Shown one piece after another: positions 29,982 to 39,719 of a stretch of 64,000 bases of DNA (the stretch's first letter is position 1; each line of letters starts with the position of its first letter). Source of the stretch: Palaemon carinicauda. Taxonomy: Eukaryota > Arthropoda > Malacostraca > Decapoda > Palaemonidae. The stretch lies in contig NC_090757.1 in NCBI RefSeq assembly GCF_036898095.1, positions 62,717,089-62,781,088 on the forward strand, given 5' to 3'. The notes below the pieces were generated by a model. That model was not told where the DNA came from and ran no database searches. It saw only the letters and a program-made list of their open reading frames with translations. The translations under genes were made by a program, and so were the position numbers.

Positions 29982-30955
29982 AGTTCGCAGCCCAACGAGG
30001 TGCAAACATTGATCCTTTGAATACTATTTTCCTGGAATCTGACAAAAGGGAATCTACTCTCCGTCAATATGACTCAGCTGTCAAGAAATTAGCTAAGTTC
30101 TTGAAAGATTCCCAAGTTGAGAAAATGACAATGAACCTAACTGTGACATTCTTCAGAACTCTCTTCGAATCAGGCCTGGCGGTCAATACCATTACTACAA
30201 TCAAGTCAGCTTTAAAAAAGATCTTCCATATTGGTTTTGACATTGATTTAACAGATTCATATTTCTCATCCATTCCGAGAGCTTGTGCCAGACTAAAACC
30301 TTCCACTCGCCCTAGCGCAGTTTCCTGGTTTTTGAACGATGTTCTTAAGCTAGCCTCTGGCACCCCAAATGAATCCTGTAACTATATGGCATTATTAAGA
30401 AAGTCACTTTTTCTTTTGAGCCTCGCCTCTGGCCCCAGAATCTCAGAATTGTCAGCCTTATCTAGAGACCCAGGTCATATAGAGTTTCTCTCTTCAGGTG
30501 AGGTCCTTCTCTCCCCTAACAAAGTGTTCCTGCCTAAAAATGAGGATCCCCAGAACAGGTGGTCCCCCTGGAAGATTGTTCCACTTCCTAGGGATCCATC
30601 CCTGTGTCCAGTTACCACCCTGAAATCCTACTTAAGTAGAACTTCCACTACAACCACAGGGCCCTTATTTATTAGAGAGCACAGAGGAACTATTACCCTT
30701 AAGGGAATCAGGCAACAAATTCTTTATTTTATTAAACAAGCTAATCCTGAATCATTCCCACATGTCCATGAAATTCGAGCTGTGGCTACCTCAATTAATT
30801 TTTTCCACCATATGAAATTTGATGATCTCTCAAAATATACGGGTTGGAAGTCCCCTAAAGTTTTCAAGTGCCACTACCTAAAACCTTTAGAAGCTCTTAG
30901 ATTTGCCACAGTAGCTGCTGGGAATATAGTTCCTCCCGAAGGTACTGAGTCCTAA
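28190..30955 (+). CDS. Tyrosine recombinase frame of DIRS C1, intact, overlapping RT for 1.8 kb
   Basis: An open frame of 921 codons from ATG 28190; the recognisable recombinase occupies about residues 575-921. N-terminal helical part: STLRQYDSAVKKLAKF, TITTIKSALKKIF. Catalytic residues: R750 (GPRISEL), a Lys in PKNEDPQN, H860 and R863 (HEIRAVATS), W886 and H895, nucleophile Y896 (CHYLKP). Residues 1-570 lie opposite the RT/RNase H/methyltransferase in another frame and are Ser/Pro/Gln-rich. It is in the same frame as gag, separated only by the gag TGA at 28145. Whether the long N-terminal part is translated is unknown; a start nearer 29900 is possible. Confidence 0.85.
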   Translation: MEVQRLGFQHYLQRTRVELDTGTSSTEQLLPTANRRTTFLHERSATKECDPKHTSLKISRTLVQRAKERLRQTKGNPGPVSFKFLHSLRQIPYAYRLASADLTSPWGRHHLHRSYQCLLSRSNSKAFLSFSGLQARQTSLCIQSDAVRAQRSTQNLHQTSRDSNSRASNSGDTGSGLSRRLANLVRQCPELPHSNEQSPHLPSTTGIPSQLREIPPGPGDQVSMARTTMGPMLPYVVPPQSQKKGDCEEYKTISQGEVDLQKEPREDPRFLAVRLRERHRSKVQTQGHKQNVALQSNRKTPRQTCSPSPNPEKKSTALDEDQESLQVGSLTTSGPGTRRSHRRLLNRVGRLLPAQESPRVMVTGHPTNAHERPRGHGSLPHFKTSQSSQESPYQTGSRQCSHSTLPQQRRLQISPNKPHHVEDFLHGGNVQVAPVSSPSSRSPECGSGLTFPDDSARVRMVTRQSIFPVDTISSPGSPGGSVCDGIQSQTRLLRSPQPGPSGLCHGLYDSRLEYLEDDLSVSSGESPTESSAQTQILQRSSGSRSPQLAQEQLVPLVARTRSPPPADSQSGANTDSTNSQCVHFLKDSECPNFMDFMKFAAQRGANIDPLNTIFLESDKRESTLRQYDSAVKKLAKFLKDSQVEKMTMNLTVTFFRTLFESGLAVNTITTIKSALKKIFHIGFDIDLTDSYFSSIPRACARLKPSTRPSAVSWFLNDVLKLASGTPNESCNYMALLRKSLFLLSLASGPRISELSALSRDPGHIEFLSSGEVLLSPNKVFLPKNEDPQNRWSPWKIVPLPRDPSLCPVTTLKSYLSRTSTTTTGPLFIREHRGTITLKGIRQQILYFIKQANPESFPHVHEIRAVATSINFFHHMKFDDLSKYTGWKSPKVFKCHYLKPLEALRFATVAAGNIVPPEGTES

Positions 30956-31385
30956 TCACAACGTCTTGCTCTGTCCTCTTTCCCTCCTGCCTGGCTTACC
31001 TGTTGTTCCTACCTGTTTTGTTTACCCTGATGTATTATTTTATTATTCAATTGATCAATTTCACGAATTGTTTTGATTTCACTTGTTCTTGAAATCCCCG
31101 AGCTGATCTTCTTTTGTTATGTTAACTATTTATATCTATGATTGAATGCTTTACTTTGCATTTTGATTACCAAGCTGTATTATCATTATTCATACCTGTT
31201 GACTTTTACCTACGGGTTTCATTTTGATTATGTACCATGTCTAATTATCACTGTCATTTACATGTTGATCTATTTTACGGGTTTCCACATCCCTCCTTTT
31301 TTATATTAAAACTCATCAGCTATGTTAATTTTGTGTTATTCCCTTCAGGTAGTTAGCCATATTGGGTCCCCATTCTCTGGTACGA
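30956..31385 (+). other. 3' untranslated region of DIRS C1
   Basis: T-rich non-coding sequence between YR and the ICR, similar to 37462-37910 of C2. Confidence 0.6.
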
Positions 31386-31477
31386 TTTCACTGGGCGGCA
31401 CGGGTCGGAGCCCAGAAAAGGGATTTTGACGTAGGAAAAATCTATTTCTGGGCGAGAGACCCGTGCCGCCCAGTGAA
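31386..31477 (+). repeat. ICR of DIRS C1
   Basis: An inverted stretch from TTCACTGGGCGGCAC to GTGCCGCCCAGTGAA with unlike halves meeting at CCCAGAAAAGGGATTTTGAC. One half is the reverse complement of the left-type end, the other of the right end at 31800-31830. Confidence 0.85.
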
Positions 31478-31830
31478 CCCACCCGTCCCTCCCTAATTGG
31501 GCCCCAATCTGGGGTGCTACAAGGAGTGACGTCACTGGCGTGGGATTGCTAGTAGTAGTAGGATGTTGAACGGCACCTCGCTGTTCGGGGATTTTGACAG
31601 GAGATATCTAAATGGTGCGAGGCCTCTGGTTGTGAATTATCACGCCCCAGTATTATATCGACACCTAATATAGGTGAGCGAGCTGGGTTCAACCTGGCAT
31701 TCCTATGCAATTTTTTCTCTGGTAATATATAGCAGTTATATACCTTAGAAATGGTGCTAAAGGAGCATTTCACTGGGCGGGACGGGTCTCTCGGCCAGAA
31801 ATAGATTTTTCCTTTGTCAAAATCCCTTTT
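31416..31830. repeat. Right terminal repeat unit shared by DIRS C1 and C3
   Basis: Begins AAAAGGGATTTTGAC and ends AAAATCCCTTTT. On its left are the C1 ICR and YR (plus strand); on its right, immediately, is the ICR half and YR of C3 (minus strand). Only one repeat unit lies between the two convergent copies. Confidence 0.8.
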
Positions 31831-31839
31831 CTGGGCTCA

Positions 31840-32219
31840 ACCTGTGTCGCTCTGTGAAATAGTAACAGAAAATTGGTCCCATACGCTTGGAAATACACAT
31901 AGTTAAGGAACTGAAATAAAATTAGAATAATTTAATTAAGTGTGTTTTAATAATAAACCTTAATATACTAATCTCTTAAATTACAATACCAGGTCAGAGA
32001 TCCAAAACTTATTGGTAAAATTAGAGAAAAACTTCCAATAAATAAAGAACATGAGCTGTCTAAATATAATACCAAAAAACATTAGTAATATATAAACATC
32101 ATAAACATGGGTTAAAGTGCAATCCAAATGAAGGTCTAGGTTAAGGCAGGGACAATAAGCAAGGCAGGTAGGAGAAAGGGCACTAAAAGGAAATAATAAT
32201 ATATGAAGATAGGACCCTG
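31840..32219 (-). other. 3' untranslated region of DIRS C3
   Basis: Non-coding; the first 50 bases are the C3 half of the ICR, the rest is AT-rich without recognisable features. Confidence 0.55.
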
Positions 32220-33250
32220 TTATAATGGTTCTGTTATATCCGGAGGAACAACATTCCCTGCTGTCACTGTTGCAAATTTTAGGGCTTCCAAGGATTTTAA
32301 ATAGTGGCGTTTGAATACTGCTGGTGATTTCCAGCCTGTATATCTTTTTAATTCTTCAAAATTCATGTGATGAAAATAATTGACTGATGTAGCTACTGCT
32401 CGGATATCATGGGCATGTGGGACTGATTCCGGGTTGGCTTGTTTAATAAAATAAAGAATCTGTTGTCTGATTCCTTTCAGGGAAATGGTTCTTCATTCTC
32501 TCTAATAAACAAAGGGCCTGAAGACATTTTAAAAGTTCTATTCAAATAGGCTTTCAGAGTGTTAACTGGGCACAGAGATAGATCCTGTGGAAGTGGGACA
32601 ATCTTCCACAGGGTCCATCTATTCTGTGGATCCTCATTCTTTGCTAAGAATTTTCTATCTGGAGAGATTAATATTTCACCAGAAGAAAGAAAGTCAATGT
32701 GATCTGGTTCTCTAGATAATGCTGAGAGTTCAGATATTCTGGCTCCTGAGGCTAAACTTATAAAAAATAATGTCTTCCTGAGAAGCGTTATATAAGTGCA
32801 TGAGTCATTATCAGTGTCAGAAGCTAGTTTAAGGACATCATTTAAAAACCAGGAAACTGTGTGAGGACGAGTTACTGGTTTTAGTCTAGCACAGGCTCTT
32901 GGGATAGACGGAAAATACGAATCTGTAAGATTAATATTGAACCCGAACTGAAATATTTTCTTTAAAGCAGATTTAATTGTAGTAATAGTATTAGCAGATA
33001 GGCCTCCTTCAAACAAAGTTCTGAAAAAGGTAACTGCCAGATTTGTAGTCATTGTCTGAATTCCTGAGTCTTTCAGAAATTTGGCTAACTTCCTTACAGC
33101 AGAATCATATTGCCGAAGGGTAGATTCTCTTTTGTGTGACTCTAGGAACAATGTGTTAAGAGGGTCAATCTCAGCATCTTTTTGTGCTGCAAATTTCATA
33201 AAGTCCATAAAGTTAGGGTACTCTGAATTCTTGAGGAAGCTAACACACTG
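32220..33250 (-). pseudogene. Tyrosine recombinase of DIRS C3, one frameshift
   Basis: The frame is open from 33547 to 32477 and continues in another frame to a TAA at 32222-32220. A one-base loss near 32480 (after LFIREN) causes the shift. All catalytic positions remain: Arg in GARISEL, Lys in AKNEDPQN, the H-x-x-R pair (HDIRAVATS), YTGWKS and RHYLKS with the nucleophile Tyr. The upstream overlap with the methyltransferase frame is open from 33547. Confidence 0.87.
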
Positions 33251-35215
33251 CGAGTTTGTACTATCTGTGTTAACTTTGGGTTGGGAATCCGCCGAAGGCG
33301 GACTCTCAGTTCCACCAAGAGAGGAAACCAGTTGCTTTTGGGCCAATTGGGGGCTACTAGGGCAATCCGTCCTTTGAAAGTCCTGAGCATATTTATAGGT
33401 GGAAACAGGTAAATCCTCCGTCAGTTGTTCCAATCTGTGGCATAGGCCAGAGGGTCCAGGTTGGGGGCTACATAACATTGTAGTTTGTGGTTGGATTCCG
33501 TGGCAAATAGATCTACTTGGAGATCCGAAACTTGTTGGCAGAGCCAATTGAATGACTTTTCGTCAAGGGACCATTCCGACTCCAGCGGAGTTGTCCTTGA
33601 AAGTGCATCCGCGACTACATTCCTTACACCCGCCAGGTGAACAGTTGACAGGTGCCAATGGTTCTTTGTTGCCATTGAGAAGATTGCTATCATCACATGA
33701 TTTATGTGACTTGATTTGGAACCTCCCGTTTATGCAGTGGACTATCACCACGTTGTCTAGTATTAGTCTGATATGTTGTTTCCTTGACGGGGAGAGTCTT
33801 TTTAGAGTCAAGAGCACTGCCATGGCCTCTAGGATATTGATGTGTAGTTGATGGAATGTCATTGACCACAAACCTTGGACCTTTTTGTATTGGGAGTACC
33901 CTCCCCAATCGCTTAGGGAGGCATCCGTAGGGATTACTAATGCCGGCGGTGGGAATTGTAGAGGTACTGATTTTGCCATCCGTATGGATTACTAATGCCA
34001 ATGGTTGGAATTGTAGAGGTACTGATTTTGCCATCCGTATGGATTACTAATGCCGGCAGTGGGAATTGTAGAGGTACTGATTTTGCCATCCGTATGGATT
34101 ACTAATGCCAATGGTTGGAATTGTAGAGGTACTGATTTTGCCATCCGTATGGATTACTAATGCCGGCGGTGGGAATTGTAGAGGTACTGATTTTGCCAGG
34201 TTTTTTACTTTCGTCCATGGTTGAAGTCTTTTCCTTAGTATTGATGGAATCCGAGAAATTTTGTCTCAATTTTTCCTGTTTGCTTTGGATCGCCAAACTT
34301 GATTGATGTCTTTCAGTTTGGCTTTCAGTAATGTGTCTGTTACTGAGGCAAACTGGAGTGAGCCTAAGATTCTTTCTTAGTTTCTCTGAGATGTTAGTTT
34401 GTCCTTGAGAAAGCTTTTCGTGTTTCTTGCTATCTCTTTCCTCTTCTTTGGTGGAATTGACAGCTTGTGTGTGGTCAGGTTCCATTGTAGACCTAACCAC
34501 AGGAAACATGTTGCCGGAGTAAGACGGGACTTTTTGAAATTTATTTGGAACCCTAATTGTTCCAGAAATTTCATTACTTTGTCCGTCGCCTTGTGGCATT
34601 CCTCGATGCTGATGGCCCAAATAGGTAGGCCACTAACTGTATTCCTTGAGTTCTCAGCTCTTGGATTACTGTCTCCGCCAACTTTGTGAATATTCTGGGC
34701 GCTATATTGAGTCCGAACGGCATCACTTTGAAGGTATATGTCCATTTGCCCAGCTTGAATCCTAGGAATGGACGAAAATGCCTTGCTATCAAAAATGCCT
34801 TGCTATCAGAACATGATAATAAGCGTCTGTAAGATCTATAGAGGTGATGACGGCCCCATGGGGAAGTAAGGTCCGCACCTGCGAGACGGTCAGCATATGG
34901 AACTTGTCGCATTGAATGTATGTATTCAAATGGGACGGATCTAAGATGACTCTTCGTTTGTCTGAGTCATTCATTGGCACGCTGAACAAGCGATCTTGAA
35001 ATTTTAAGCGTTTTACCTCTTTTATTGCATTCTTCAGAAGGAGATCTTTGGTGAAAAGTGTTAGATCTGTCGTTGGAATCTGATAAAAACTGGTAGGTGG
35101 AGGAGGCCCTTGTATCCAACTCTACCCCAGGCCTTTTGTTATTATGCTGTGTGCCCATTTGCTGAAAGTCCAACGGCTCCGGAAGAGGTATAGCCCCCCT
35201 CCTACCTGAGGAGTC
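33200..35215 (-). pseudogene. RT-RNase H-methyltransferase of DIRS C3, rearranged
   Basis: RT start near 35210 (VGGGLYLFRSRW), RT core pieces at 35000-34580 (VILDPSHLN, TSIDLTDAYYHV, FKVMPFGLNIAPRIF), then 34620-34210. The RNase H begins near 34170 but its HTDAS-type segment is multiplied by a tandem repeat (33920-34195). The RNase H and Dam-like parts follow at 33979-33200 (LEAMAVLLTL, RNVVADALSR, VDLFATESNHK, VALVAPNWP). A duplicated GKAFL-type segment near 34790 and several shifts also break it. Confidence 0.82.
33920..34195 (-). repeat. 55-bp tandem repeat, five units, two alternating types
   Basis: Units start at 33920, 33975, 34030, 34085 and 34140, exactly 55 bp apart. Types alternate: GCCGGCGGTGGG in units 1, 3 and 5 (unit 3 with one change), GCCAATGGTTGG in 2 and 4, giving a 110-bp higher-order period. 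Since 55 is not divisible by three, each unit shifts the RNase H frame. Confidence 0.93.
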
Positions 35216-35508
35216 TCATTGGTTTGCAGAAGGTCTGCTTCCACGGCTCCCTCAGAATCCTCTACCCCTACCGGAAGCTCTTCCGCTGCCTCTATGGTGA
35301 AAGGTTCCCCTAGCTCTACTACCTCTCGCATGCCTATTATACCCGTGAAACACTCCTTTTGATTCAAAGGAAGGGTTATAAGCTGGAGACGTAGTAAACG
35401 GAGTAGTGGCTAGTTGTTGTTGAGGTGGTAGGCTTACCCACACATGTTGTTGTGGCTGAGGTTTTGAGGGGGAAGGGTGACTCACCTGGGATACAGGCAA
35501 TGCCTATA
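35205..35508 (-). pseudogene. Gag C-terminal tail of DIRS C3
   Basis: Gln/Pro-rich then Arg/Gly-rich reading (HARGSRARG, GRGRG) with a premature TGA at 35254-35252, ending at a second TGA that aligns with the gag stop of C1. The N-terminal part is missing. Confidence 0.75.
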
Positions 35509-35654
35509 CAGTGAACCCTCGTTTATCGCGGTAGATAGGTTCCAGACGCGGCCGCGATAGGTGAAAATCCGCGAAGTAGTGACACCATATTTACCTATTT
35601 ATTCAACATGTATATTCAGACTTTTAAAACCTTCCCTTGTACGTAGTACTGTTA
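35509..35654. mobile_element. Pogo/Tigger-type terminal fragment between C3 and C2
   Basis: TA then CAGTGAACCCTCG, TTTATCGCGG and further typical subterminal sequence for about 145 bp, without an opposite end. It separates two DIRS C pieces lying head to head. Confidence 0.6.
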
Positions 35655-36473
35655 TCGAAGTCAGTCCCCTTACGACATCCGGCCCCAGGACTCGTCATTC
35701 ACACAGACGCCTCCTTAACAGGTTGGGGAGGATACTCCCAACACAGGAAAGTCCAGGGACTATGGTCGACTGTATTTCGACAACTTCACATCAATGTTCT
35801 AGAGGCCATGGCGGTATTCCTTACTCTAAAGCTACTGACCCCAGCCAAGAACCTTCATATCAGACTGGTTCTAGACAGCGCAGTCATAGTCCACTGCATA
35901 AACAGAGGAGGCTTCAAGTCAGCCCACATAAATCACGTCCTGTTAGCAATATTTTCCATGGCAGCATCGAACAAGTGGCATTTGTCGACGGTCCATCTGG
36001 CAGGAGTGCGGAATGTAGTGGCGTACGCACTTTCGAGGACAACTCCGCTGGAGTCGGAATGGTCCCTGGATCAACACTCATTCAAATGGATCTTATCTCA
36101 GGTCCCGGGTCTCCAGGTGGACCTGTTTGCGACGGAGTCCAACCACAAACTAGTATGTTACGTAGCCCCCAACCTGGACCCTCGGGCTTATGCCACAGAC
36201 GCAATGTCGTTGGATTGGAAAACTTGGGAGAGGATTTATTTGTTCCCTCCGATAAATCTTCTGATGAAAGTGTTGGACAAACTCAGGTCTTTCAGGGGCC
36301 AAGTAGCTCTGGTAGCCCCCAACTGGCCCAAGAGCAGTTGGTTTCTTCTGTTGGTGGAACTGGGTCTCAACCCTCGACAGATACCCAATCACATTCTAAC
36401 ACAAGTAGTACAAACTCGCAATGTGTTAGCTTCCTCAAGAATTCAGAATGCCCTAACTTTATGGACTCCATGA
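35655..36473 (+). CDS. RNase H and Dam-like methyltransferase part of DIRS C2 (5'-truncated)
   Basis: Open reading with HTDASLTGWGGYSQH, NVLEAMA, LVLDSAVIVHC, RNVVAYALSR (the final catalytic Asp context VAD is VAY here), then VDLFATESNHK, FPPINLL and VALVAPNWP, stopping at 36471-36473 exactly as in C1. RT is missing. The ADxLSR to AYALSR change would remove the last RNase H carboxylate. Confidence 0.83.
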   Translation, partial: SKSVPLRHPAPGLVIHTDASLTGWGGYSQHRKVQGLWSTVFRQLHINVLEAMAVFLTLKLLTPAKNLHIRLVLDSAVIVHCINRGGFKSAHINHVLLAIFSMAASNKWHLSTVHLAGVRNVVAYALSRTTPLESEWSLDQHSFKWILSQVPGLQVDLFATESNHKLVCYVAPNLDPRAYATDAMSLDWKTWERIYLFPPINLLMKVLDKLRSFRGQVALVAPNWPKSSWFLLLVELGLNPRQIPNHILTQVVQTRNVLASSRIQNALTLWTP

Positions 36474-37464
36474 AATTTGCAGCCCAAAGAGGTACTGCTA
36501 TTGATCCCCAAAATACCCTGTTTTTGGAATCAGACAAAAGGGAATCTACCCTCCGACAATATGACTCGGCTGTTAAAAAACTTGCAAAGTTTTTAAGGGA
36601 CTCAAAGTTTGAAAAGATGACTTTGAATCTGACAGTATCCTTCTTCAGAACTCTCTTTGAATCAGGCCTTGCAGCCAACACCATCACTACGATTAAGTCA
36701 GCCTTGAAAAAGATTTTCCATATTGGTTTTAATATTGACCTTACGGATTCATACTTCTCGTCAATCCCGAAAGCCTGCGCCAGATTGAGACCATCAACTC
36801 GCCCTAGCGCAGTTTCCTGGTTTTTAAATGATGTCCTTGAGCTAGCCTCTGACACTCTTAACGAATCTTGCCATTACATAGCGTTATTAAGAAAGACTTT
36901 GTTCCTATTGAGCCTAGCTTCTGGTGCCAGAATTTCAGAACTGTCAGCTTTGGCTAAAGATCCAGGTCATATTGAATTTCTCTCTTCAGGAGAAGTCCTT
37001 CTCTCCCCTAACAAAGTTTTCTTGGCTAAAAATGAGGACCCTCAGAATGGAAGATTGTTCCACTTCCTCAGGACCCATCCTTGTGTCCAGTTACCACCCT
37101 GAAATCCTACTTGAATAGAACTTCCATGAAGTCCACAGGGCCCTTATTCATTAGAGAAAATGGGAAGTCCACAGGGCCCTTATTCATTAGAGAAAATGGA
37201 GGAACCATTATCCTGAAAGGAATCAGACAACAGATTCTTTATTTTATTAAACAGGCTAACCCTGAATCATTCCCCCATGTCCATGATATACGAGCTGTAG
37301 CTACTTCAGTTAATTACTTCCATCCTATGAATTTCGATGAGCTTACGAAATATACAGGCTGGAAGTCCCCTAAAGTTTTAAAACGCCACTACCTAAAACC
37401 TTTGGAAGCTCTAAAATTTGCTACAGTAGCAGCCAGGAATGTGGTTCCTCCTGAAAGGTAATGA
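36420..37464 (+). pseudogene. Tyrosine recombinase of DIRS C2, with deletion and internal duplication
   Basis: The frame from 35561 to 37102 includes the overlap region and the N-terminal helices; Arg is present in GARISEL. Near 37047 a short deletion relative to C1 removes the NRW-x-PWKI segment and shifts frame. The rest (37081-37461) has HDIRAVATS, YTGWKS and RHYLKP, with a 36-bp tandem duplication at 37128-37199 (GKSTGPLFIREN twice). Confidence 0.85.
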
Positions 37465-37911
37465 GTCTTAATCACAACATCTTGCTCTATCCTCCTTCCT
37501 CCTACCTGCCTTACTTATTGTTCCTACTTGGTTTTGGTTTTGTTTTACTTGAGCTACACCCTTATGGTGTTTTATTTTATACTCCTGTTAATGATCTTAC
37601 GTTACTACGAATTGTTTTTGTTTATACTTGTTATTAGTCTTACTCTCCCACTAGTTGGTTTTTGTTTTTTTACCATTAAGGATGTTATTTATTTTGATCT
37701 GCATCATTATTTGCCTTGCTTTACCAGCCATCCCTAGTGTGGGATTTTTGCCATTATTGTATTTATTTTTCCCCTTAATGTTTGAGAGCACTTACCTACA
37801 GGATTCCTTGTATATCCTTTTTCTTGGATTAAACATGTTTTGGTATTATTTTGTATTTAATTACTTCCCTTCAGGTATTGTGCCAAGTTTGGGCCCCTAT
37901 TCTCTGGCACT
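37465..37911 (+). other. 3' untranslated region of DIRS C2
   Basis: T-rich non-coding sequence aligned with 30956-31385 of C1. Confidence 0.55.
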
Positions 37912-38004
37912 ATTTCACTGGGCGGCACAGGTCGGAGCCCAGAAAAGGGATTTTGACGAAGGAAAAATCTATTTCTGGCCGAGAGACCTGTGCCGCCCAG
38001 TGAA
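37912..38004 (+). repeat. ICR of DIRS C2
   Basis: Same structure as 31386-31477, with the end-junction sequence CCCAGAAAAGGGATTTTGAC in its middle. Confidence 0.83.
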
Positions 38005-38073
38005 CCCACCCTTCTTCCCTCCCATCTTGGGCCCCAATCTTGGGTGCTATAAGGAGTGACGTCACTGGCGTGG

Positions 38074-38350
38074 TTTACTAACTTAAGAAATAGATATCTG
38101 TTTGAGGCTCGAGGTGAGGATGGCAGGTTCATCCTTGCCAATATTCTTGGACATGATGTGTCCTACTATGCGAGTGGAATTTTTAGATTTATTTCAGAAG
38201 CAGGTCTTCTGAAAACTATTTAACTATTGTAATGACTTCTTAACTTCTATGGTTTTAATTGAATTCTCTTTTAATTTTCATATATAATAAATGCTATAGG
38301 CGTCAATGACCTTAGATGTCAGGATGCCAGAAAACTTTCAATCAATCAAT
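38074..38350 (+). mobile_element. 5'-truncated LINE inserted in the C2 right repeat
   Basis: Flanked by 12-bp target duplications TCACTGGCGTGG (38062-38073) and TCACTGGTGTGG (38350-38361, one mismatch). It encodes the last ~45 residues of an ORF2-like protein (ARGEDGRFILANILGHD...FRFISEAGLLKTI, stop), then a short 3' region and a (CAAT)n-type tail. The clade was not determined. Confidence 0.72.
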
Positions 38351-38675
38351 CACTGGTGTGGGTTGGACTGTTGGTAGTAGAGATCGGAGTTAGGTGTTGA
38401 ATGGCACCTCGCTGTAACAGGGATATTGAGAGGAGATATCTAAATGGTGCGAGACCTCTGGTTGTGATTTATCACGCCTCAGTATATTATACCGACACCT
38501 TATTAGGTGAGCGAGCTGGGTTCAACCTAGCATTCTTATACAATTTTTTCTCTGGTAAATTCATAGCAGTTTCTACCTTAGAAATGATGTAAAAGGAGCA
38601 TTTCACTGGGCGGCACAGGTCTCTCGCCCAGAAATGGATTTTTCCTTCGTCAAAATCCCTTTTCTTTCTTCACAG

Positions 38676-39126
38676 GAGGAGCATCCCGAGTGCGGGAACA
38701 ACTTTCGTAGGGTCCGTAGTAAGAACTTCTACGGCCATGACATGTGCAGGGCCCATGCTCGCTGTGGTCACCAAGGGGGGCTCTCAAGTACTGGGACCCA
38801 CAGGTATATACCGTTTGTGATAAACTGGTGAAAGAGGCTGTTGATGACCAAAAATCTGCTGAGTCAAGGGATGCAGCAAGGGAGATGCTGCGAAAATGGG
38901 TCAGGGGTTTTCAGAAGAACACCTCTGGCCCATACCTTCCTAATGAGAGGATGAGGGCTTGTCTTTTCCCTAGGGCATCTTCGGATGCAATCATTCCCTA
39001 GGCTCAACCTGAGATTCCCCTAGTTCAGATTCCGGTAGAACCTGACGTATCGGACGCCTTGCAGGGCATCCAATTGGAGGACATGTCTGTTGTCTCGGAG
39101 GAGACTGAGAACAATCTCCTAGTGGC
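38676..39126 (+). pseudogene. Family A gag N-terminal fragment A4, plus strand
   Basis: Preceded by an intron end (tttctttcttcacag) exactly as in A1-A3, and fused to the C2 right end at 38663. Reads EHPECGNNF, FYGHDMCRAHARC, then in a shifted frame GALKYWDPQVYTVC, KWVRGFQKN, PYLPNERMRACLFP and SEETENNLLV, where it stops abruptly at an inverted junction with A2 sequence. The first Cys of the CGH motif is Tyr. It is a third family A subtype, on the opposite strand to A1-A3. Confidence 0.8.
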
Positions 39127-39594
39127 GACATGTCCAAAATAACTCCGAGTTTGTCTGAATCCTTCTTGGGAACATAAAACAGCCTTCCCTGGAATTTGAT
39201 GGACTTTGCTCTCCTTATAACCTGTTTGCTCAAGAGTTCTAAGGTATATTCTTCCAATGAGGGGGTGGAGTGCTGGAAGAATTGAGGAAATGATGGTGGA
39301 AACTTGTTCCATCTCCATCCTAGTCCATTCTTGATTAGGCTGTGGGCCCAAGGATCGAAGGTCCAACAATCCTGAAAGTGTTGGAGCCTCCCTCCTACCT
39401 GAAGCATCTCATTGCTTCGATTGTCCGGAGGGTTTACCTCCCTGACCGCGTCCTCCCCTACCTCGTGAGGGGTGTCTAGAGGAGCCCCGTCGGGAGCCTC
39501 TACCTTTGGAACGAAAGGTAGTGGTTTGCCTCTCAAACCCAGGGTTGAATTCTGGTGACTGGGCAACTAGCTGCTGAGGCACCACTTGGTGTGA
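39123..39594 (-). pseudogene. Gag C-terminus and RT start of DIRS A2
   Basis: Gag tail 39594-39412 (QQLVAQSPEFNPGF, then GRGSRRGSSRHPSRGRGGRG) ends in TGA; the RT reading follows (MLQVGGRLQHFQDCW, SIKFQGRLFYVPKKDSDKLGVILDMSPL) to the junction. One frameshift is seen in the RT part. Confidence 0.82.
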
Positions 39595-39719
39595 AAAAAT
39601 CAATCCTATCGTTAGGGAAAATACAACTTAATTTTTTTTTTTATTAGATATATATTATCACATGTGTTCTGTTATATTTTTGGTCCTTCCCATTGTCTAA
39701 CGACAATTTTTCATTGCAG

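Larger units (their letters stand above)
23542..31830 (+). mobile_element. DIRS-like retrotransposon, family C, copy C1 (best preserved)
   Basis: Left repeat 23542-23830 and right repeat 31500-31830 are inverted copies. Leader 23831-25727, gag exons 25728-25898 and 26094-28147, RT frame 28152-29981, YR frame to 30955, ICR 31386-31477. RT and YR are intact, so the copy may have been active recently in trans or could supply enzymes, although its gag has a nonsense codon and frameshifts. Total about 8.3 kb. Antisense to AVL9. Confidence 0.87.
31831..35508 (-). mobile_element. DIRS family C, copy C3 (minus, 5'-truncated)
   Basis: Minus-strand order: gag tail (35508-35205), RT-RNase H-methyltransferase (35200-33200), YR (33250-32220), 3' untranslated region, ICR half at 31831-31890, sharing the right repeat with C1. 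The 5' side is cut at 35508 by a pogo-type fragment. Carries a 55-bp tandem repeat in RT. Confidence 0.85.
35655..38663 (+). mobile_element. DIRS family C, copy C2 (plus, 5'-truncated)
   Basis: Starts inside the region just before RNase H (matching C1 from about 29170) and runs through RNase H, methyltransferase, YR, the 3' untranslated region, ICR (37912-38004) and the right repeat (37943-38663). The right repeat carries a LINE insertion at 38074-38350. Confidence 0.87.

Noticed and set aside
34000..34200. CRISPR-like array of regular repeats
   Set aside because: Units are directly adjacent without variable spacers, in a eukaryotic transposon; it is a minisatellite.
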